Positions 42,990-54,000 of a stretch of DNA of 64,000 nucleotides are shown piece by piece (positions within the stretch are counted from its first letter, which is position 1; each line of letters opens with the position of its first letter). The translations under genes and the position numbers were made by a program. Under the pieces are notes generated by a model. That model had not been told where the DNA came from and ran no database searches. It worked only from the letters and a program-made list of their open reading frames with translations. Source of the DNA: Paenibacillus physcomitrellae (GTDB taxonomy: Bacteria > Bacillota > Bacilli > Paenibacillales > Paenibacillaceae); NCBI RefSeq assembly GCF_002240225.1, contig NZ_CP022584.1, positions 248,001-312,000 of the forward strand, read 5' to 3'.

Positions 42990-44444
42990 CTATTGCCTGA
43001 CCTGCCGCTGCTGCTCCAGAACTTTCTTATGCGAAGGCAGGAACAACGATGATACGACAACCGCAAGACCGATGAAGAAGATCAGGATAAAAACAAGATG
43101 CATCCCATGAGCAAGCGCCGTATGGCTGACAGTGTCATTCACGTTGGAAGCACTATCCGCTGAGGCTTGTCCATCCCGAAGGACGGCGCTGTTAAAAATC
43201 GTACCAAACACGGCGATGCCGACCGTTTGGCCAATCGAACGCATCAGCGTGTTGGAAGCGGTAGCCGCCCCGCGCATCTGCCAGCCGACCGCCGATTGGA
43301 TCAGCACGGTTGTTGGCGTGGTGGCGTAGCCCATGCCAAAACCAATGACAATCATGATGCCGACAAAATACCAATACGGGGAGCCGAGTTCCAAGGCTAG
43401 CAGCCAGGTTCCTCCAAGGGCAATCAGTATGGAGCCGGCAACGGCGGTGAGCTTCGATCCGATCTTGTACATATAACGGCCGGCAAACGTAGCTGCAAGC
43501 GGCCAGGCGATCGACATCGGCATCAAGGTCAGGCCGGAGTTGGTCGCGCTGTGCCCTAGGATGGATTGGATCCACATGGGCAGGTATACGTTCACCCCGA
43601 TAATAACTGCGCTTGAAAGGAAGCTTACAAGGTTAGAGATCGAAATCACCGGAATCCGGAACAGGGAAGGCGGGAGCATCGGTTCTTTCACCTTGGATTC
43701 GATATATCCGAACAGAACCATGAAGATGACCGCGACTGCAAACAGCCCATAAATCGGGGCCGAGTTCCAGGCGTATTTTTGCCCCTCTCCCGCATTCAGC
43801 AGCGCATACAATAGGGAAGAAATACCGATGGTAAACGTTAAAGCTCCCCAGTAGTCGATATTGTGGGCTTCTTTCTTCTCCAGCGATTCGTGGAAATAGA
43901 CCACAATTAGGATAAGCGAAATTAAACCGATAGGCAGGTTGATATAGAAGATCCAGCGCCAGCTGACCTGATCGACGAAGAAACCGCCGACCAGCGGGCC
44001 GAGCAAACCGGCGATTCCCCAGACCGAGCTGAATACTCCCTGCATCTTGGCGCGCTGCTCGCCGGGGAAGAGGTCTCCAATGATCGTAAAAGTTAACGGC
44101 ATGACCGCCCCGGCTCCAACGCCCTGCAGGGCACGGAACCAGATCAATTGACTCATCGTCTGCGCAGCGCCGGATAACATTGAACCGGCCACGAATAGTA
44201 CAACGCCGATGATAAAGATGTTTTTTCGGCCAAATAAATCGGCCAGCTTGCCGTAAATCGGAGTGGTGACTGAAGTCGTTAACGTATAGATGGCAAATAC
44301 CCAGCTGATCAAGGATAATCCGCTAAGCTCGCTTACGATTTCAGGTGTGGCCGTACTGACGACCGTGACGTCGATAGCAACCAGCAGGATGGCAACAAGC
44401 ATAGCGAGGGTTACCATTTTTCGATTGGTCGTTTTCTTGGACAT
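42990..44444 (-). CDS. DHA2-family MFS multidrug exporter (EmrB/QacA type)
   Basis: A 484-residue transporter with 14 segments. The family marks are the N-terminal [20 protein letters not shown] (motif D1) and the [13 protein letters not shown] loop, together with [30 protein letters not shown]2 proteins expel cationic dyes, antiseptics and drugs with protons. The start is at 44444 (GGAGAG upstream on the minus strand); an open frame to 44600 runs back through the promoter and is not used. No regulatory gene (TetR/MarR) is beside it. Confidence 0.92.
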   Translation of the reverse strand: MSKKTTNRKMVTLAMLVAILLVAIDVTVVSTATPEIVSELSGLSLISWVFAIYTLTTSVTTPIYGKLADLFGRKNIFIIGVVLFVAGSMLSGAAQTMSQLIWFRALQGVGAGAVMPLTFTIIGDLFPGEQRAKMQGVFSSVWGIAGLLGPLVGGFFVDQVSWRWIFYINLPIGLISLILIVVYFHESLEKKEAHNIDYWGALTFTIGISSLLYALLNAGEGQKYAWNSAPIYGLFAVAVIFMVLFGYIESKVKEPMLPPSLFRIPVISISNLVSFLSSAVIIGVNVYLPMWIQSILGHSATNSGLTLMPMSIAWPLAATFAGRYMYKIGSKLTAVAGSILIALGGTWLLALELGSPYWYFVGIMIVIGFGMGYATTPTTVLIQSAVGWQMRGAATASNTLMRSIGQTVGIAVFGTIFNSAVLRDGQASADSASNVNDTVSHTALAHGMHLVFILIFFIGLAVVVSSLFLPSHKKVLEQQRQVRQ

Positions 44445-44564
44445 ATTTCTGCTCTCCTTAAAGGCGTGTGTGAGAAGGGGGGGCGCCGTTCTCAAACCGC
44501 GGGTTTCTGCTTCTTGTTTACCCCTGATATGTACGAGAATACTGACCGGGGAATCGTCCCACTT

Positions 44565-44594
44565 ATGATAGGCGTGGAATTCTCCGTTTGTCAA
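44565..44594 (-). promoter_or_regulatory. Promoter of the DHA2 exporter gene
   Basis: On the minus strand TTGACA (44594-44589) and TATCAT (44570-44565) are 18 bases apart. Confidence 0.65.
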
Positions 44595-44814
44595 TGTCAT
44601 CCATTTATCTTAAATGCAGCAGCAAAAGAGAGCTCTGCCCCCGATTTCATTCAGGATCACTGGATGATTTGAGTAAAGCAGAACTTTGCTGTCATGAAGG
44701 TCAAGCGGGGTCCGTTAATCTTGCTTGGCCTTCTTGTTGTAATGGGGAGGGAGTTTCATTTCAAGAGATCCCTGTTTAAAAAGGCTTGACTTCTTAATTT
44801 CTCGATAGGTTCCT

Positions 44815-44844
44815 TTGTTTTTCGTTTTCACAGTGGATTATAAT
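44815..44844 (+). promoter_or_regulatory. Probable promoter of pulA
   Basis: TTGTTT (44815-44820) and consensus TATAAT (44839-44844) with an 18-base spacer. Confidence 0.6.
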
Positions 44845-44995
44845 GAACATATTGTGAACAAGAAGGTTTGCTGAGCAGCTTGAGCATTTGTCACTCGGGC
44901 GGAAGCTATCAGCGGCCCATCAAATCAATCAGCGGGTTAAGCGATGGCTGCCTGGCGCGGCAAGCTGCATCCGATGAAGAGGAGGAAACTCAACA

Positions 44996-46951
44996 TTGTC
45001 CGTACAGAAGGAAAGGCAAATGACCAGCAACTACGGTGATCCTGTCATTACCGGGGGCTTAAGTGTGTTTGACTCCGCATTTGATGAAGCTTACTTTTAT
45101 GAAGGAAATGATCTGGGCGCTGTTTACTCGGCGGAACAAACCCGTTTCCTTTTATGGGCTCCGACGGCTGGCGAGGCCTGGGTATATTTATATGACAGCT
45201 GGGATTCGGAGACTCCGGATAAGAGGCGGATGCGCAGGGATGCCAAAGGAACCTGGGTGCTTGAAGCCGAAGGTGACCTGGCAGGCGTTTATTATACTTA
45301 CACTGTAAAAATAGGCGATGAGCTGCATGAGGCCGTTGATCCATACGCCAAGGCGGTCGGTGTCAACGGAGACCGCGGCTGTATTCTTGCGCCGGAAAGC
45401 ACAAATCCCGAGCGGTGGACGGAAGACAAACCGCCTCTTGATTCGCATCTGGATGCGGTTATTTACGAAATCCATGTCCGGGATGCCACCATTCATCCGG
45501 CAAGCGGCGTCCAGCATAAAGGGGAATACCTGGGCTTGTGCGAAAGAGGGACCAAAGGGCCGGGGGACATACCGACGGGACTTGATCACATCGTAAATTT
45601 GGGCGTGACCCATGTCCAACTGCTGCCGGTCTACGATTACGCAACGGAAAGCGTTGATGAGACCCGTCTGGACGATCCTCAGTACAACTGGGGGTACGAT
45701 CCTAAAAATTATAACGTCCCTGAAGGTTCCTATTCGACAGATCCCTACGATCCGGCAGTCCGGATTCGTGAACTGAAACAGCTTGTTCAGACGTTCCATG
45801 ACCGGGGCCTCCGGGTTGTGATGGATGTCGTCTATAATCATGTGTACGATGGCCATTTGATTCATTTCAACCGGCTGGTGCCCGGCTATTATCTGCGGTA
45901 CACGGCTGATCGCCAGTTCTCCAACGGTTCGGGCTGCGGCAATGATATAGCTTCGGAACGGCCGATGGTATCCAAGTTTATTATCGATTCCGTACTCTTC
46001 TGGGCCAAAGAATATCACATAGACGGTTTCCGATTCGATTTGATGGGACTGCTCGACATCGATACGATGAATGAACTCCGCAGACGGCTTGATGAGCTCG
46101 ACCCGTCGATCCTGCTTTACGGGGAAGGCTGGAATATCCCGACGGAGCTACAGCCCAAGCGGCAGGCTTCCATGGCCAATGCCGGCCGGTTACCGGGGAT
46201 CGGTCATTTCAGTGACCTGATCCGTAACGCGGTGAAAGGAAACGTGTTTGATCCCCATGACGGAGGGTTCATTACAGGGGCCGGGGGACTTGAGAATCAA
46301 ATCCGCAAAGCTGTGGTCGGAAGTATCCCTTACAATGAGGAGCTTCAAGGCTTTGCCCTCGAGCCCGTTCAATCCGTGAACTATGCGGAATGCCATGACA
46401 ACTACACGATGTGGGATAAAATTGTGCTGGCGACGGGCAGCGATTCTGCCTTGCTTCGGGCCGCGATGCACCGTCTGGGCACCGCGATCGTGTTAACCAG
46501 CCAGGGGCTTCCGTTTGTTCATGCGGGCCAAGAGTTCCTTCGTACGAAAGACGGCGTGGAGAACAGCTATAACGCCGGTGACTTGGTCAACCGGCTGGAC
46601 TGGGATCGCTGCAATGTGCACCAGGAGGATGTCGCTTATGTGCGGGAGCTGATTGCTTTGCGCCAACAACATCCGGCTTTCCGGCTTCACACCGCCGATT
46701 TGATCCGCCGGCATCTGCATTTTGAGCTGGCGCCTTACCATTCTGTCGCCTATACTTTGAGGGAATATGCGGGTGGCGATCCCGACCGGCATTTATTTGT
46801 CATATATAACGCAAACAAAGAGCGAATTACTGTAGAACTGCCTGCATTGGGCCATTGGGAAGCCCGTTTTGGCGAATCGCTGATCTCCTTCCTTTCGGGC
46901 GAGAGGCTGGAAATAGAGGGCATCGGCATGGTCGTCCTGGGGATTCGGTAA
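44996..46951 (+). CDS. pulA: Type I pullulanase (debranching enzyme)
   Basis: A 651-residue GH13 debranching enzyme with an N-terminal CBM48-like domain (~25-120) and a catalytic barrel. The pullulanase signature YNWGYDP is present, as are MDVVYNHVYD, the nucleophile region DGFRFDLMGLLD, the acid/base Glu in LLYGEGWN and AECHDNYTMWDK. There is no signal peptide, so it acts on alpha-1,6 branches of internal glycogen or imported maltodextrin. It starts with TTG 44996 behind GAGGAGG; a weaker ATG option is at 45020. It would feed GlgP and the MalL-like enzyme. Confidence 0.95.
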   Translation: MSVQKERQMTSNYGDPVITGGLSVFDSAFDEAYFYEGNDLGAVYSAEQTRFLLWAPTAGEAWVYLYDSWDSETPDKRRMRRDAKGTWVLEAEGDLAGVYYTYTVKIGDELHEAVDPYAKAVGVNGDRGCILAPESTNPERWTEDKPPLDSHLDAVIYEIHVRDATIHPASGVQHKGEYLGLCERGTKGPGDIPTGLDHIVNLGVTHVQLLPVYDYATESVDETRLDDPQYNWGYDPKNYNVPEGSYSTDPYDPAVRIRELKQLVQTFHDRGLRVVMDVVYNHVYDGHLIHFNRLVPGYYLRYTADRQFSNGSGCGNDIASERPMVSKFIIDSVLFWAKEYHIDGFRFDLMGLLDIDTMNELRRRLDELDPSILLYGEGWNIPTELQPKRQASMANAGRLPGIGHFSDLIRNAVKGNVFDPHDGGFITGAGGLENQIRKAVVGSIPYNEELQGFALEPVQSVNYAECHDNYTMWDKIVLATGSDSALLRAAMHRLGTAIVLTSQGLPFVHAGQEFLRTKDGVENSYNAGDLVNRLDWDRCNVHQEDVAYVRELIALRQQHPAFRLHTADLIRRHLHFELAPYHSVAYTLREYAGGDPDRHLFVIYNANKERITVELPALGHWEARFGESLISFLSGERLEIEGIGMVVLGIR

Positions 46952-47041
46952 AGATACCCTGGAAGGGTAGAGCTGCCTGACGGGTTGCCATGCAGGATCA
47001 AGTAGGACCGTGCAGGAACAGGGGAAGGAATAGATAGAAGA

Positions 47042-48022
47042 ATGCAAATGACAAGCAATCAAACCGGCAGCGGCCGGCTGCCGCTGCGTTTAGGTGTATT
47101 GGATCTGGTGCCGCAAGCTGAAGGAGCGACGGCAGAGCAAGCCGTTTCAGAAGCCGTATTATTAGCTCGATTGGCAGAGCGGTCCGGCTATGAGCGGTAT
47201 TGGGCGGCGGAGCATCATGATCTTCCGGGTCTGGCCTGCGCCGCCCCGGAAGTGCTGCTGGCCCATATTGGGGCGGTTACCCGCCATATCAGGCTCGGGA
47301 CCGGTGCGCTGCTGCTGCCGCATTACAGCCCTTTGAAGGTTGCGGAGACCTTTCGGCTGCTGGCGGCGCTTAATCCCGGACGTATGGATCTGGGGATCGG
47401 CCGCGCTCCGGGCGGACCGGCCCATGCCTCGATGGCGCTGAGCGGGAATTTCCTGCAGCGCGTTTATGGCATGGAGCAGTCGGTTCAGGCCTTGATCGAA
47501 CTGCTTGATGGAACCTATGCTTACGAAGGTCAGCCCGTTCAGGCGAAGCCGGTTCCAGCCGTGGAACCGGAGCTGTGGATGCTTGGAACAGCCAGCAAAA
47601 GCGCAGTATATGCCGCACAGAACGGATGCGGATTTGTATTTGGCGCTTTTATGAGCGATGAAGATCCGGCTAAGGTCCTGGCTTCATACCGTGAGGCATT
47701 TGTTCCTTCCAAGAGGCTGGCTGAACCCAAAACGATGATGGCAGTCGGTATTTTTTGCGCGGACACTTCGGCAGAAGCGGCGAAGCTTGCCAGGGACAGC
47801 AGCAGAGACAACGCGCGCCCGGAGACGCCGGTTCAGGCGCCTCGGAAGCATCAGGTTCAGGGAACGGCCGAAGAAGCGGTCGCGATGCTAAAGCAATGGC
47901 AGCGCGCCTATAACAATGAAGAATTCCTGGTCATGACCCCTTCCTGGAATTATGAAGCCAGAAGGCGCTCTTTCGAGCTGCTGGGCAAATGCCTGCAGAA
48001 TATGGAGCAGGGGCTCTTATAG
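47042..48022 (+). CDS. LLM-class (luciferase-like) flavin-dependent oxidoreductase
   Basis: A 326-residue bacterial luciferase-family monooxygenase with a TIM-barrel fold. Characteristic segments are LARLAERSGYERYWAAEHHDLPGLACAAPEVLLAHIGAVTRHIRLGTGALLLPHYSPLKVAETFRLLAALNPGRMDLGIGRAPGG. These enzymes use FMN supplied by a partner reductase; the substrate cannot be read. It resembles the YwcH/YvbT subgroup. ATG 47042 has GGAAGGA upstream; a second ATG is two codons later. It lies 90 bases after pulA with no clear terminator between, then ends in one at 48055. Confidence 0.9.
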   Translation: MQMTSNQTGSGRLPLRLGVLDLVPQAEGATAEQAVSEAVLLARLAERSGYERYWAAEHHDLPGLACAAPEVLLAHIGAVTRHIRLGTGALLLPHYSPLKVAETFRLLAALNPGRMDLGIGRAPGGPAHASMALSGNFLQRVYGMEQSVQALIELLDGTYAYEGQPVQAKPVPAVEPELWMLGTASKSAVYAAQNGCGFVFGAFMSDEDPAKVLASYREAFVPSKRLAEPKTMMAVGIFCADTSAEAAKLARDSSRDNARPETPVQAPRKHQVQGTAEEAVAMLKQWQRAYNNEEFLVMTPSWNYEARRRSFELLGKCLQNMEQGLL

Positions 48023-48054
48023 AGAAGCGAAGAACATAAGACGGCACAATAAAT

Positions 48055-48084
48055 AAGCATGGAGAACGGTCTCCATGCTTTCTT
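48055..48084 (+). terminator. Rho-independent terminator of the LLM oxidoreductase gene
   Basis: AAGCATGGAG and CTCCATGCTT form a perfect 10-bp stem with a six-base loop, followed by TCTT. Confidence 0.85.
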
Positions 48085-48160
48085 AGCATAAATCCATCAT
48101 TAGCACATTCCATCTCAATGCTGTTGGCAGTGCTTCAAACTCTCTAATGCGGTTTCCAAG

Positions 48161-49228
48161 CTAAAGTTTGTGAGCTTTAAGCACCCGGATTCGGGTTTGC
48201 TGTTTGGCGGTCAACGGTTTGAGGTAGTGGGGTTTCAGGCTGCAGCGTTTGCGTCTGCCGGGACACTTACGGCCTGGGCGTGCCACCTGCACGCCGAATT
48301 TTCGCAGCGCCCGGTCTACGGGGAAGGAGATCGACAGCAGGCCGTCTTCGGCACCGGCGAAATTAACCGCAGCGGCATAGTTGTTTTTTCTAGTCAGCCA
48401 GACCGAACCGGAATCACCGGCCAGAGATACCGGTTTGGAACCGCGAATAATGCTTTGGTTCTTAAACGGAACCACATCGAGTCCTCCGAAGCCATCATAG
48501 GATACATTAACATCGGTGTTGATGGATTCAACGGTCCCGTAGACAAGGCCGGTTGTTCGGCCGATTTTCTTGAACCGGTCCCCTACTTTGTAGGACGTGA
48601 CACTGCCCGGCAGCACGCCGAATTTGGCGTAGCGGGGAGACAGCAGGGAACGGCGAATCGGAACCGATAAGGCGGCATCCAGGTAATTGGGGCGTTTGCT
48701 GCTCAGCTTGACAAAGCGGTAGAGGCGGCCGATTTTGTCCCTCTTGATCGTCCCTCCATCGGCTCCCCCGGGTTGAAGCGTCTCGGAGAAACCGGCCGTA
48801 TTGTCCCGGTTCAGCACATGATTATTGCTGAGAATATAGAGGCTGCCTTTCTTGTCGGTTACGATGAGTCCGGCAGTCCCGGAATCCAGTTCCGTGCCAA
48901 CACTGAATCCGGCGATTACCGGCCGAATACGCCGCTGAAAAGGTGCCCCGGAGCTGTGCATCCGGAAGCGTTTGGCATGGACGTAACGAATAGGGACGGT
49001 TACTTTTTTACCGTTGTAGCGGATTGTGTGACTTGGCTTGCGGGACTTTCGGTTCTGTTTGTTCTTTGAAGTATTGGAGAAAGCTCCCGTATAAACAATA
49101 ACAGCGGCGCCGCGGCCCGGTTTGCCCGGATGACGGTAACCTACCCCGACGCCATGGATGCCCGGCTGCTTCAAAAGCTGTTTGGATAAACGTTCCTTCA
49201 GGCGGTTTGCTGCCCTGAAATCTGCCAA
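48161..49228 (-). CDS. Chymotrypsin-fold serine protease-like protein without signal peptide
   Basis: A 355-residue protein on the minus strand. A complete serine-protease triad in the usual order is visible: His137 (ILSNNHVLNRD), Asp184 (NYLDAALS) and Ser273 (SLAGDSGSVW). The N-terminal ~100 residues have no signal peptide or membrane segment and carry a GVGVGYRHPGKPGRGAAVIVYTG block; both ends are very basic (KNKQNRKSRK near 55; GRKCPGRRKRC near 325). It reads like trypsin-like proteins of the type found in Bacillales and in the plant NAL1 family; I am not sure of the subfamily. Start: TTG 49228 with AAGGTGATAG upstream. The gene is alone. Confidence 0.8.
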   Translation of the reverse strand: MADFRAANRLKERLSKQLLKQPGIHGVGVGYRHPGKPGRGAAVIVYTGAFSNTSKNKQNRKSRKPSHTIRYNGKKVTVPIRYVHAKRFRMHSSGAPFQRRIRPVIAGFSVGTELDSGTAGLIVTDKKGSLYILSNNHVLNRDNTAGFSETLQPGGADGGTIKRDKIGRLYRFVKLSSKRPNYLDAALSVPIRRSLLSPRYAKFGVLPGSVTSYKVGDRFKKIGRTTGLVYGTVESINTDVNVSYDGFGGLDVVPFKNQSIIRGSKPVSLAGDSGSVWLTRKNNYAAAVNFAGAEDGLLSISFPVDRALRKFGVQVARPGRKCPGRRKRCSLKPHYLKPLTAKQQTRIRVLKAHKL

Positions 49229-49460
49229 ATTCTATCACCTTCTTTATGAATGTAGTACAGTTTATGAAGGGGCGGTGGAATGGTGAGACGAATGTGGTAA
49301 CATTCTGCATAGTCCGCAGGCTGAAGGAAGAGCCTGAAAGTAGGGTAAATAAAAATTAAAGATGCAAAATTTAAGATTAGAAATTGAGATTGTTGAAACC
49401 TTATACCGTGCTGATGCGTATTAACTTGTATTTTTAAATTTTAAGGAGATGTTGTTGTTC

Positions 49461-50801
49461 ATGGATAGTGACAGGCTTGGGTTAAAATTGGTCATGGTTG
49501 TTCTGCTGATCGGGCTGTCGGCGTTTTTTGTGGCTGTGGAATTTGCTGCGGTTCGGATGCGTCAAAGCCGGGTGGACCAGTTAATAGCGGAAGGTAAAAG
49601 AAATGCTTTAGCGGTTAAGAAAGTATTAAATCATCTGGACGGCTATTTATCGGCCTGCCAGCTTGGCATCACCATTACCTCTCTCGGACTTGGTTTTCTT
49701 GGTGAGTCTACAGTAGAGAAGCTGCTGCATCCGGTGTTTCATGCGCTGCACCTGCCGGAATCGGTAAACGGAGTTATTTCGCTGATTTTGGCTTTTGCCA
49801 TTATTACTTATTTCCATGTCGTTGTCGGCGAGCTTGCCCCAAAGACGGTGGCTATTCGAAAGACCGAAATGATTATGCTGCTTACGGCGGGGACGATTAT
49901 CTGGTTTAACCGTATAATGTTCCCGTTTATCTGGCTGCTGAACGGATCAGCCAACCTGCTGGTCAAGCTGTTTGGCATCAAACCGGCTTCCGAGCATGAA
50001 GAAGCTCATTCGGAAGAAGAGCTGCAAATTATTTTGAGTGAAAGCTTTGAAAGCGGAAAAATCAATCAAGCCGAATACGGGTACGTGAGCCGGATCTTTG
50101 CTTTTGACAATATGCTGGCTAAAGAAATCATGGTGCCCCGTACCGATATGATTTGTTTATATACGAATTTAAGCCGTGAAGAGAATTTAACGATCATTAA
50201 GGAACAGCAGTATACCCGTTTCCCGGTCGTTAAGAATAATAAGGACCATGTGATCGGGATCATCAACACCAAGCAGTTTTTCCTCGAATATGACGATGAA
50301 CCGGATTTGGATCTTTCGACCCTGCTCCAGCCTGTATTGTCTGTAGCTGAAACAATGCCGGTGAATGACCTGCTGAAGAAGATGCAGAAAGAGCGGACCC
50401 ATATTGCGATTCTGATCGACGAATATGGCGGCACCTCGGGGATGGTCACGATCGAGGATATTCTGGAGGAAATTGTTGGTGAAATCCGCGACGAATTTGA
50501 CGCTGAGGAAGAAGAGAGCGTCCGGATTCTGGACGAAGACCATATCATCGTGGACGGTAAGCTCTCCATCAACCAGCTTTCTCGTTATCTGCCGATTGAA
50601 CTGGACGACGAGGAGTGGGATACGATCGGTGGCTGGCTTTATGCTCACCAGGATACCCTGGATGCAGGCGAGGGGTTCTGGTACGAAGGCTATTTGTTCA
50701 CTGTGCTGGAGCGGGAGAAAACCCGCTACCTGCGGATTGAAATCCAGTCGGCCCCGGCGAATGATGAAGATGCTGGTCCAACCGTGGAATCCGAATTGTA
50801 G
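49461..50801 (+). CDS. CNNM-type (DUF21/CBS/CorC) membrane protein, paralogue 2
   Basis: A 446-residue protein with the same build as the one at 27949: DUF21 membrane domain (FFVAVEFAAVRMRQSRV, VVVGELAPKT), two CBS domains with IMVPRTDMICLYTN and DEYGGTSGMVTIEDILEEIVGEIRDE, and a CorC_HlyC end. The C terminus is acidic. The start is placed at ATG 49461 because AAGGAG (49443-49448) abuts the earlier ATG 49449 and is too close to serve it. The gene is monocistronic with a terminator at 50838. Confidence 0.91.
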   Translation: MDSDRLGLKLVMVVLLIGLSAFFVAVEFAAVRMRQSRVDQLIAEGKRNALAVKKVLNHLDGYLSACQLGITITSLGLGFLGESTVEKLLHPVFHALHLPESVNGVISLILAFAIITYFHVVVGELAPKTVAIRKTEMIMLLTAGTIIWFNRIMFPFIWLLNGSANLLVKLFGIKPASEHEEAHSEEELQIILSESFESGKINQAEYGYVSRIFAFDNMLAKEIMVPRTDMICLYTNLSREENLTIIKEQQYTRFPVVKNNKDHVIGIINTKQFFLEYDDEPDLDLSTLLQPVLSVAETMPVNDLLKKMQKERTHIAILIDEYGGTSGMVTIEDILEEIVGEIRDEFDAEEEESVRILDEDHIIVDGKLSINQLSRYLPIELDDEEWDTIGGWLYAHQDTLDAGEGFWYEGYLFTVLEREKTRYLRIEIQSAPANDEDAGPTVESEL

Positions 50802-50837
50802 GTCTCCGAAACAGATTGATTTTTAAAAATAAAGAAG

Positions 50838-50879
50838 ACAGCTCGCATAGGTCCACTAGGACTTTGCGGGCTGTTTTTG
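50838..50879 (+). terminator. Rho-independent terminator of CNNM paralogue 2
   Basis: ACAGC-CGCA..GGTCC pairs with GGAC..TGCG-GCTGT around a short loop, followed by TTTTTGT. Confidence 0.82.
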
Positions 50880-51060
50880 TTGTGACAGAAAAGGCCTGCT
50901 GCTCACGGCCGAGAGGTTAAAGCTCTTTTCGCCTATGAAAATAGTACTTTAGACAGGTATGGGGGCTTATGACAGGGGACCGTCCTGCATAGTAAAATAA
51001 ATGTAATAATTCCAGCTGAAAAGCTAAAGAAAATAAGAATTGTCGGAAAGGGTTGTGAAC

Positions 51061-54000
51061 ATGACGGAGCGAGAACGTAATTCCGAAACGCGGCTTAACG
51101 ACTTGGAGCAAGTGGATACAGCGGAGCTGATGAATGGCTTGATGGCTTTAAAGCGCGGGGATTTTTCTTTCCGGATGCCTTATAACCTGACTGGTATTTC
51201 GGGGAAAGTGGCCGATACATTTAATGAAATCATGGAAATGCAGGAAAGCTTTGTTCAGGAAATAGGCAGTGTCGCTCACATTGTCGGGAAAGAAGGCAAA
51301 CATACGCGGCGTTTTATGCATAAAAATACCGGTGGTTCCTGGAAAACCACCATCGATACACTGAATGGGCTGATTGAGGATTTGATTCAGCCTACCAGCG
51401 AAATGGTCCGCGTCATCAACGCCGTCGCCCAAGGGGATCTGTCGCAAAAGGTAGAGCTGCAAATTGAGGGCCGGCCCTTGACGGGCGAATTCCAGCGCAC
51501 AGCCGCCAACATCAATCGGATGGTGAATCAGCTTTCAAATTTCGCTTCCGAAGTGACCCGGGTTTCGCTGGAGGTGGGCACCGAAGGGATACTAGGCGGA
51601 CAGGCGGATGTTAAGGGCGTTTCGGGGACTTGGAAGGATTTGACGGACAGCGTCAATAACATGGCGAACAATTTGACCAACCAGGTACGGAATATTGCAG
51701 CAGTCACGACGGCTGTTGCCAATGGCGATTTAACGAAGCAAATTACGGTGGATGCCAAAGGCGAAATTCTGGAGCTGAAGAATACGATCAACACGATGGT
51801 GGATCAGCTGTCGATGTTCGCGTCCGAGGTTACGCGCGTAGCCCGGGAAGTAGGGACGGAAGGCCGGCTTGGCGGACAGGCCGACGTTCAAGGCGTGTCC
51901 GGTACCTGGCGCGATTTGACAGAGAGTGTTAACGATATGGCGTCCAACTTGACCGATCAGGTCCGCAATATTGCGGTAGTAACTACGGCCGTTGCCAAAG
52001 GGAATTTGACGAAGAAGATTACGGTAGATGCCAAAGGTGAAATTTTGCTGCTGAAGGATACCATCAATACGATGGTGGATCAGCTTAGTAATTTTGCGGC
52101 GGAGGTTACACGGGTCGCGAAGGAAGTATCCAACGAAGGCAAGCTGGGAGGCCAGGCGGACGTTAAGGATGTATCCGGTACGTGGAAAGATTTAACGGAC
52201 AGCGTAAACTTTATGGCGAGTACGCTGACCGACCAGGTCCGCAACATCGCAGAAGTGACCACGGCGGTCGCCAAGGGGGATTTGTCCAAACAAATCACGG
52301 TCAACGCTAAAGGTGAAATCCTCGAACTGAAGAATACGATCAACACGATGGTTGAACAGCTGTTAACGTTTGCTTCAGAAGTAACGCGCGTAGCCCGCGA
52401 GGTAGGTACATTGGGCATTCTAGGCGGACAAGCTCAGGTAAAGGGTGCGGCCGGCACGTGGCGTGACCTGACGGAAAGCGTTAATGATATGGCGTCCAAT
52501 TTGACTAACCAAGTGCGGAACATTGCGGTCGTGACAACGGCCGTCGCCAACGGGGATCTCTCTAAGAAGATTACGGTAGATGTTAAGGGAGAACTGCTTG
52601 AGCTGAAGAACACCGTTAATACGATGGTGGATCAGCTCAGTTCGTTTGCCTCCGAGGTAACCCGGGTGGCAAGTGAAGTAGGAACGGACGGTAAGCTTGG
52701 CGGACAGGCCAAAGTGAGGGGAGTCGGCGGAATCTGGCAGGACCTGACCGACAACGTAAATATCATGGCTACGAATTTGACGGATCAGGTGCGCGGGATC
52801 GCTAAAGTCGTGACGGCGGTAGCCAACGGGAACCTGATGCAGAAGCTGAACGTTGACGCCCGCGGGGAAATTGCCGAGCTGCGGGATACGATCAACAACA
52901 TGATCGATACGCTGGCTACGTTTGCGGCCCAGGTTACAACGGTTGCCCGCGAGGTAGGCGCGGAAGGCAAGCTTGGCGGACAAGCCGATGTGCCGGGAGC
53001 GGCGGGAACTTGGCGTAATCTGACTGATAACGTTAACTACATGGCGAGTACGCTGACTACACAGGTACGGGCGATCACGAATGTTGTAACCGCTGTAACG
53101 GCAGGCGACTTGTCCCGGACGATCGATGTAGCGGCTGCGGGCGAGGTTGCGACCTTGAAAGATAACGTCAATGAAATGATCCGTAATTTGAAGGAAACGA
53201 CCCGGATTAACAAGGAGCAGGATTGGCTCAAGACCAATCTGGCCAAGTTCTCCCGGATGCTTCAGGGGCAGCGCGATCTGCTGGCGGTTGGCTGGATGAT
53301 TTTGTCCGAGCTGGCTCCGCTTGTATCGATGCAGCACGGCGTTTTGTACATGAACCGCTTCCGCAGCGGGGAGCCGGTGTTAAAGCTGTTTGCCAGCTAT
53401 GCTTATCAGGAGCGCAAGCATCTGTCGAATGAATTCCGGGCGGGGGAAGGATTGGTGGGCCAGTGTCTGATCGAGAAACAACGCATTCTGCTCACGAATG
53501 TCCCGTCTGATTATGTGGTCGTTTCCTCCGGGCTTGGCGAGGCGGCCCCATTAAATATTGTTCTGCTGCCGATTATATTTGAAGAACAGGTTCTGGGGGT
53601 TATGGAACTGGCCTCGTTCCAGGCCTTTAGCGATATTGACATTGCATTTCTGGATCAGCTGATGGATACGATTGGGAGCGTGATCAATTCGATGCTAGCG
53701 AACCAACGAACCGAAGAACTGCTCACCCAGTCTCAATCGTTGACAGAAGAACTGCAGAAGCAGCAGCAGGAGCTCCAGCAGAAGAATGAAGAGCTGGAAG
53801 ACAAAGCGCAGCTGCTGGTCATTCAGAAAGCTGAAGTCGAAATGAAGAACAATGAAGTAGAAGTAGCCAAACAGATTCTCGAGGAGAAAGCGGAGCAGCT
53901 AGCCTTAACATCACGTTATAAATCCGAATTTCTGGCCAATATGTCTCATGAGCTGAGAACGCCGCTGAACTCTCTGCTGCTGCTCGCTGAGCAGCTCGCA

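Larger units (their letters stand above)
44445..44995. other. Divergent intergenic region between the MFS and pullulanase genes
   Basis: A 551-base region with a minus-strand promoter for the drug exporter (44565-44594) and a plus-strand promoter for pulA (44815-44844). The MFS leader would be about 115 bases and the pulA leader about 145 bases. No small gene, tRNA or riboswitch that I can recognise is present. Confidence 0.55.

Noticed and set aside
44445..44600. Extended N terminus for the DHA2 exporter
   Set aside because: The promoter TTGACA/TATCAT lies within this stretch, so it cannot be translated from that transcript; ATG 44444 has its own ribosome site.
48170..48670. A 166-codon plus-strand open frame opposite the serine-protease gene
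   Set aside because: It lies opposite a gene with an intact catalytic triad and shows no recognisable domain or ribosome site.
52420..53337. A 305-codon minus-strand open frame inside the hybrid kinase gene
   Set aside because: Its repeats mirror the HAMP repeats of the plus strand; no start signal is present and the composition is Arg- and His-rich.
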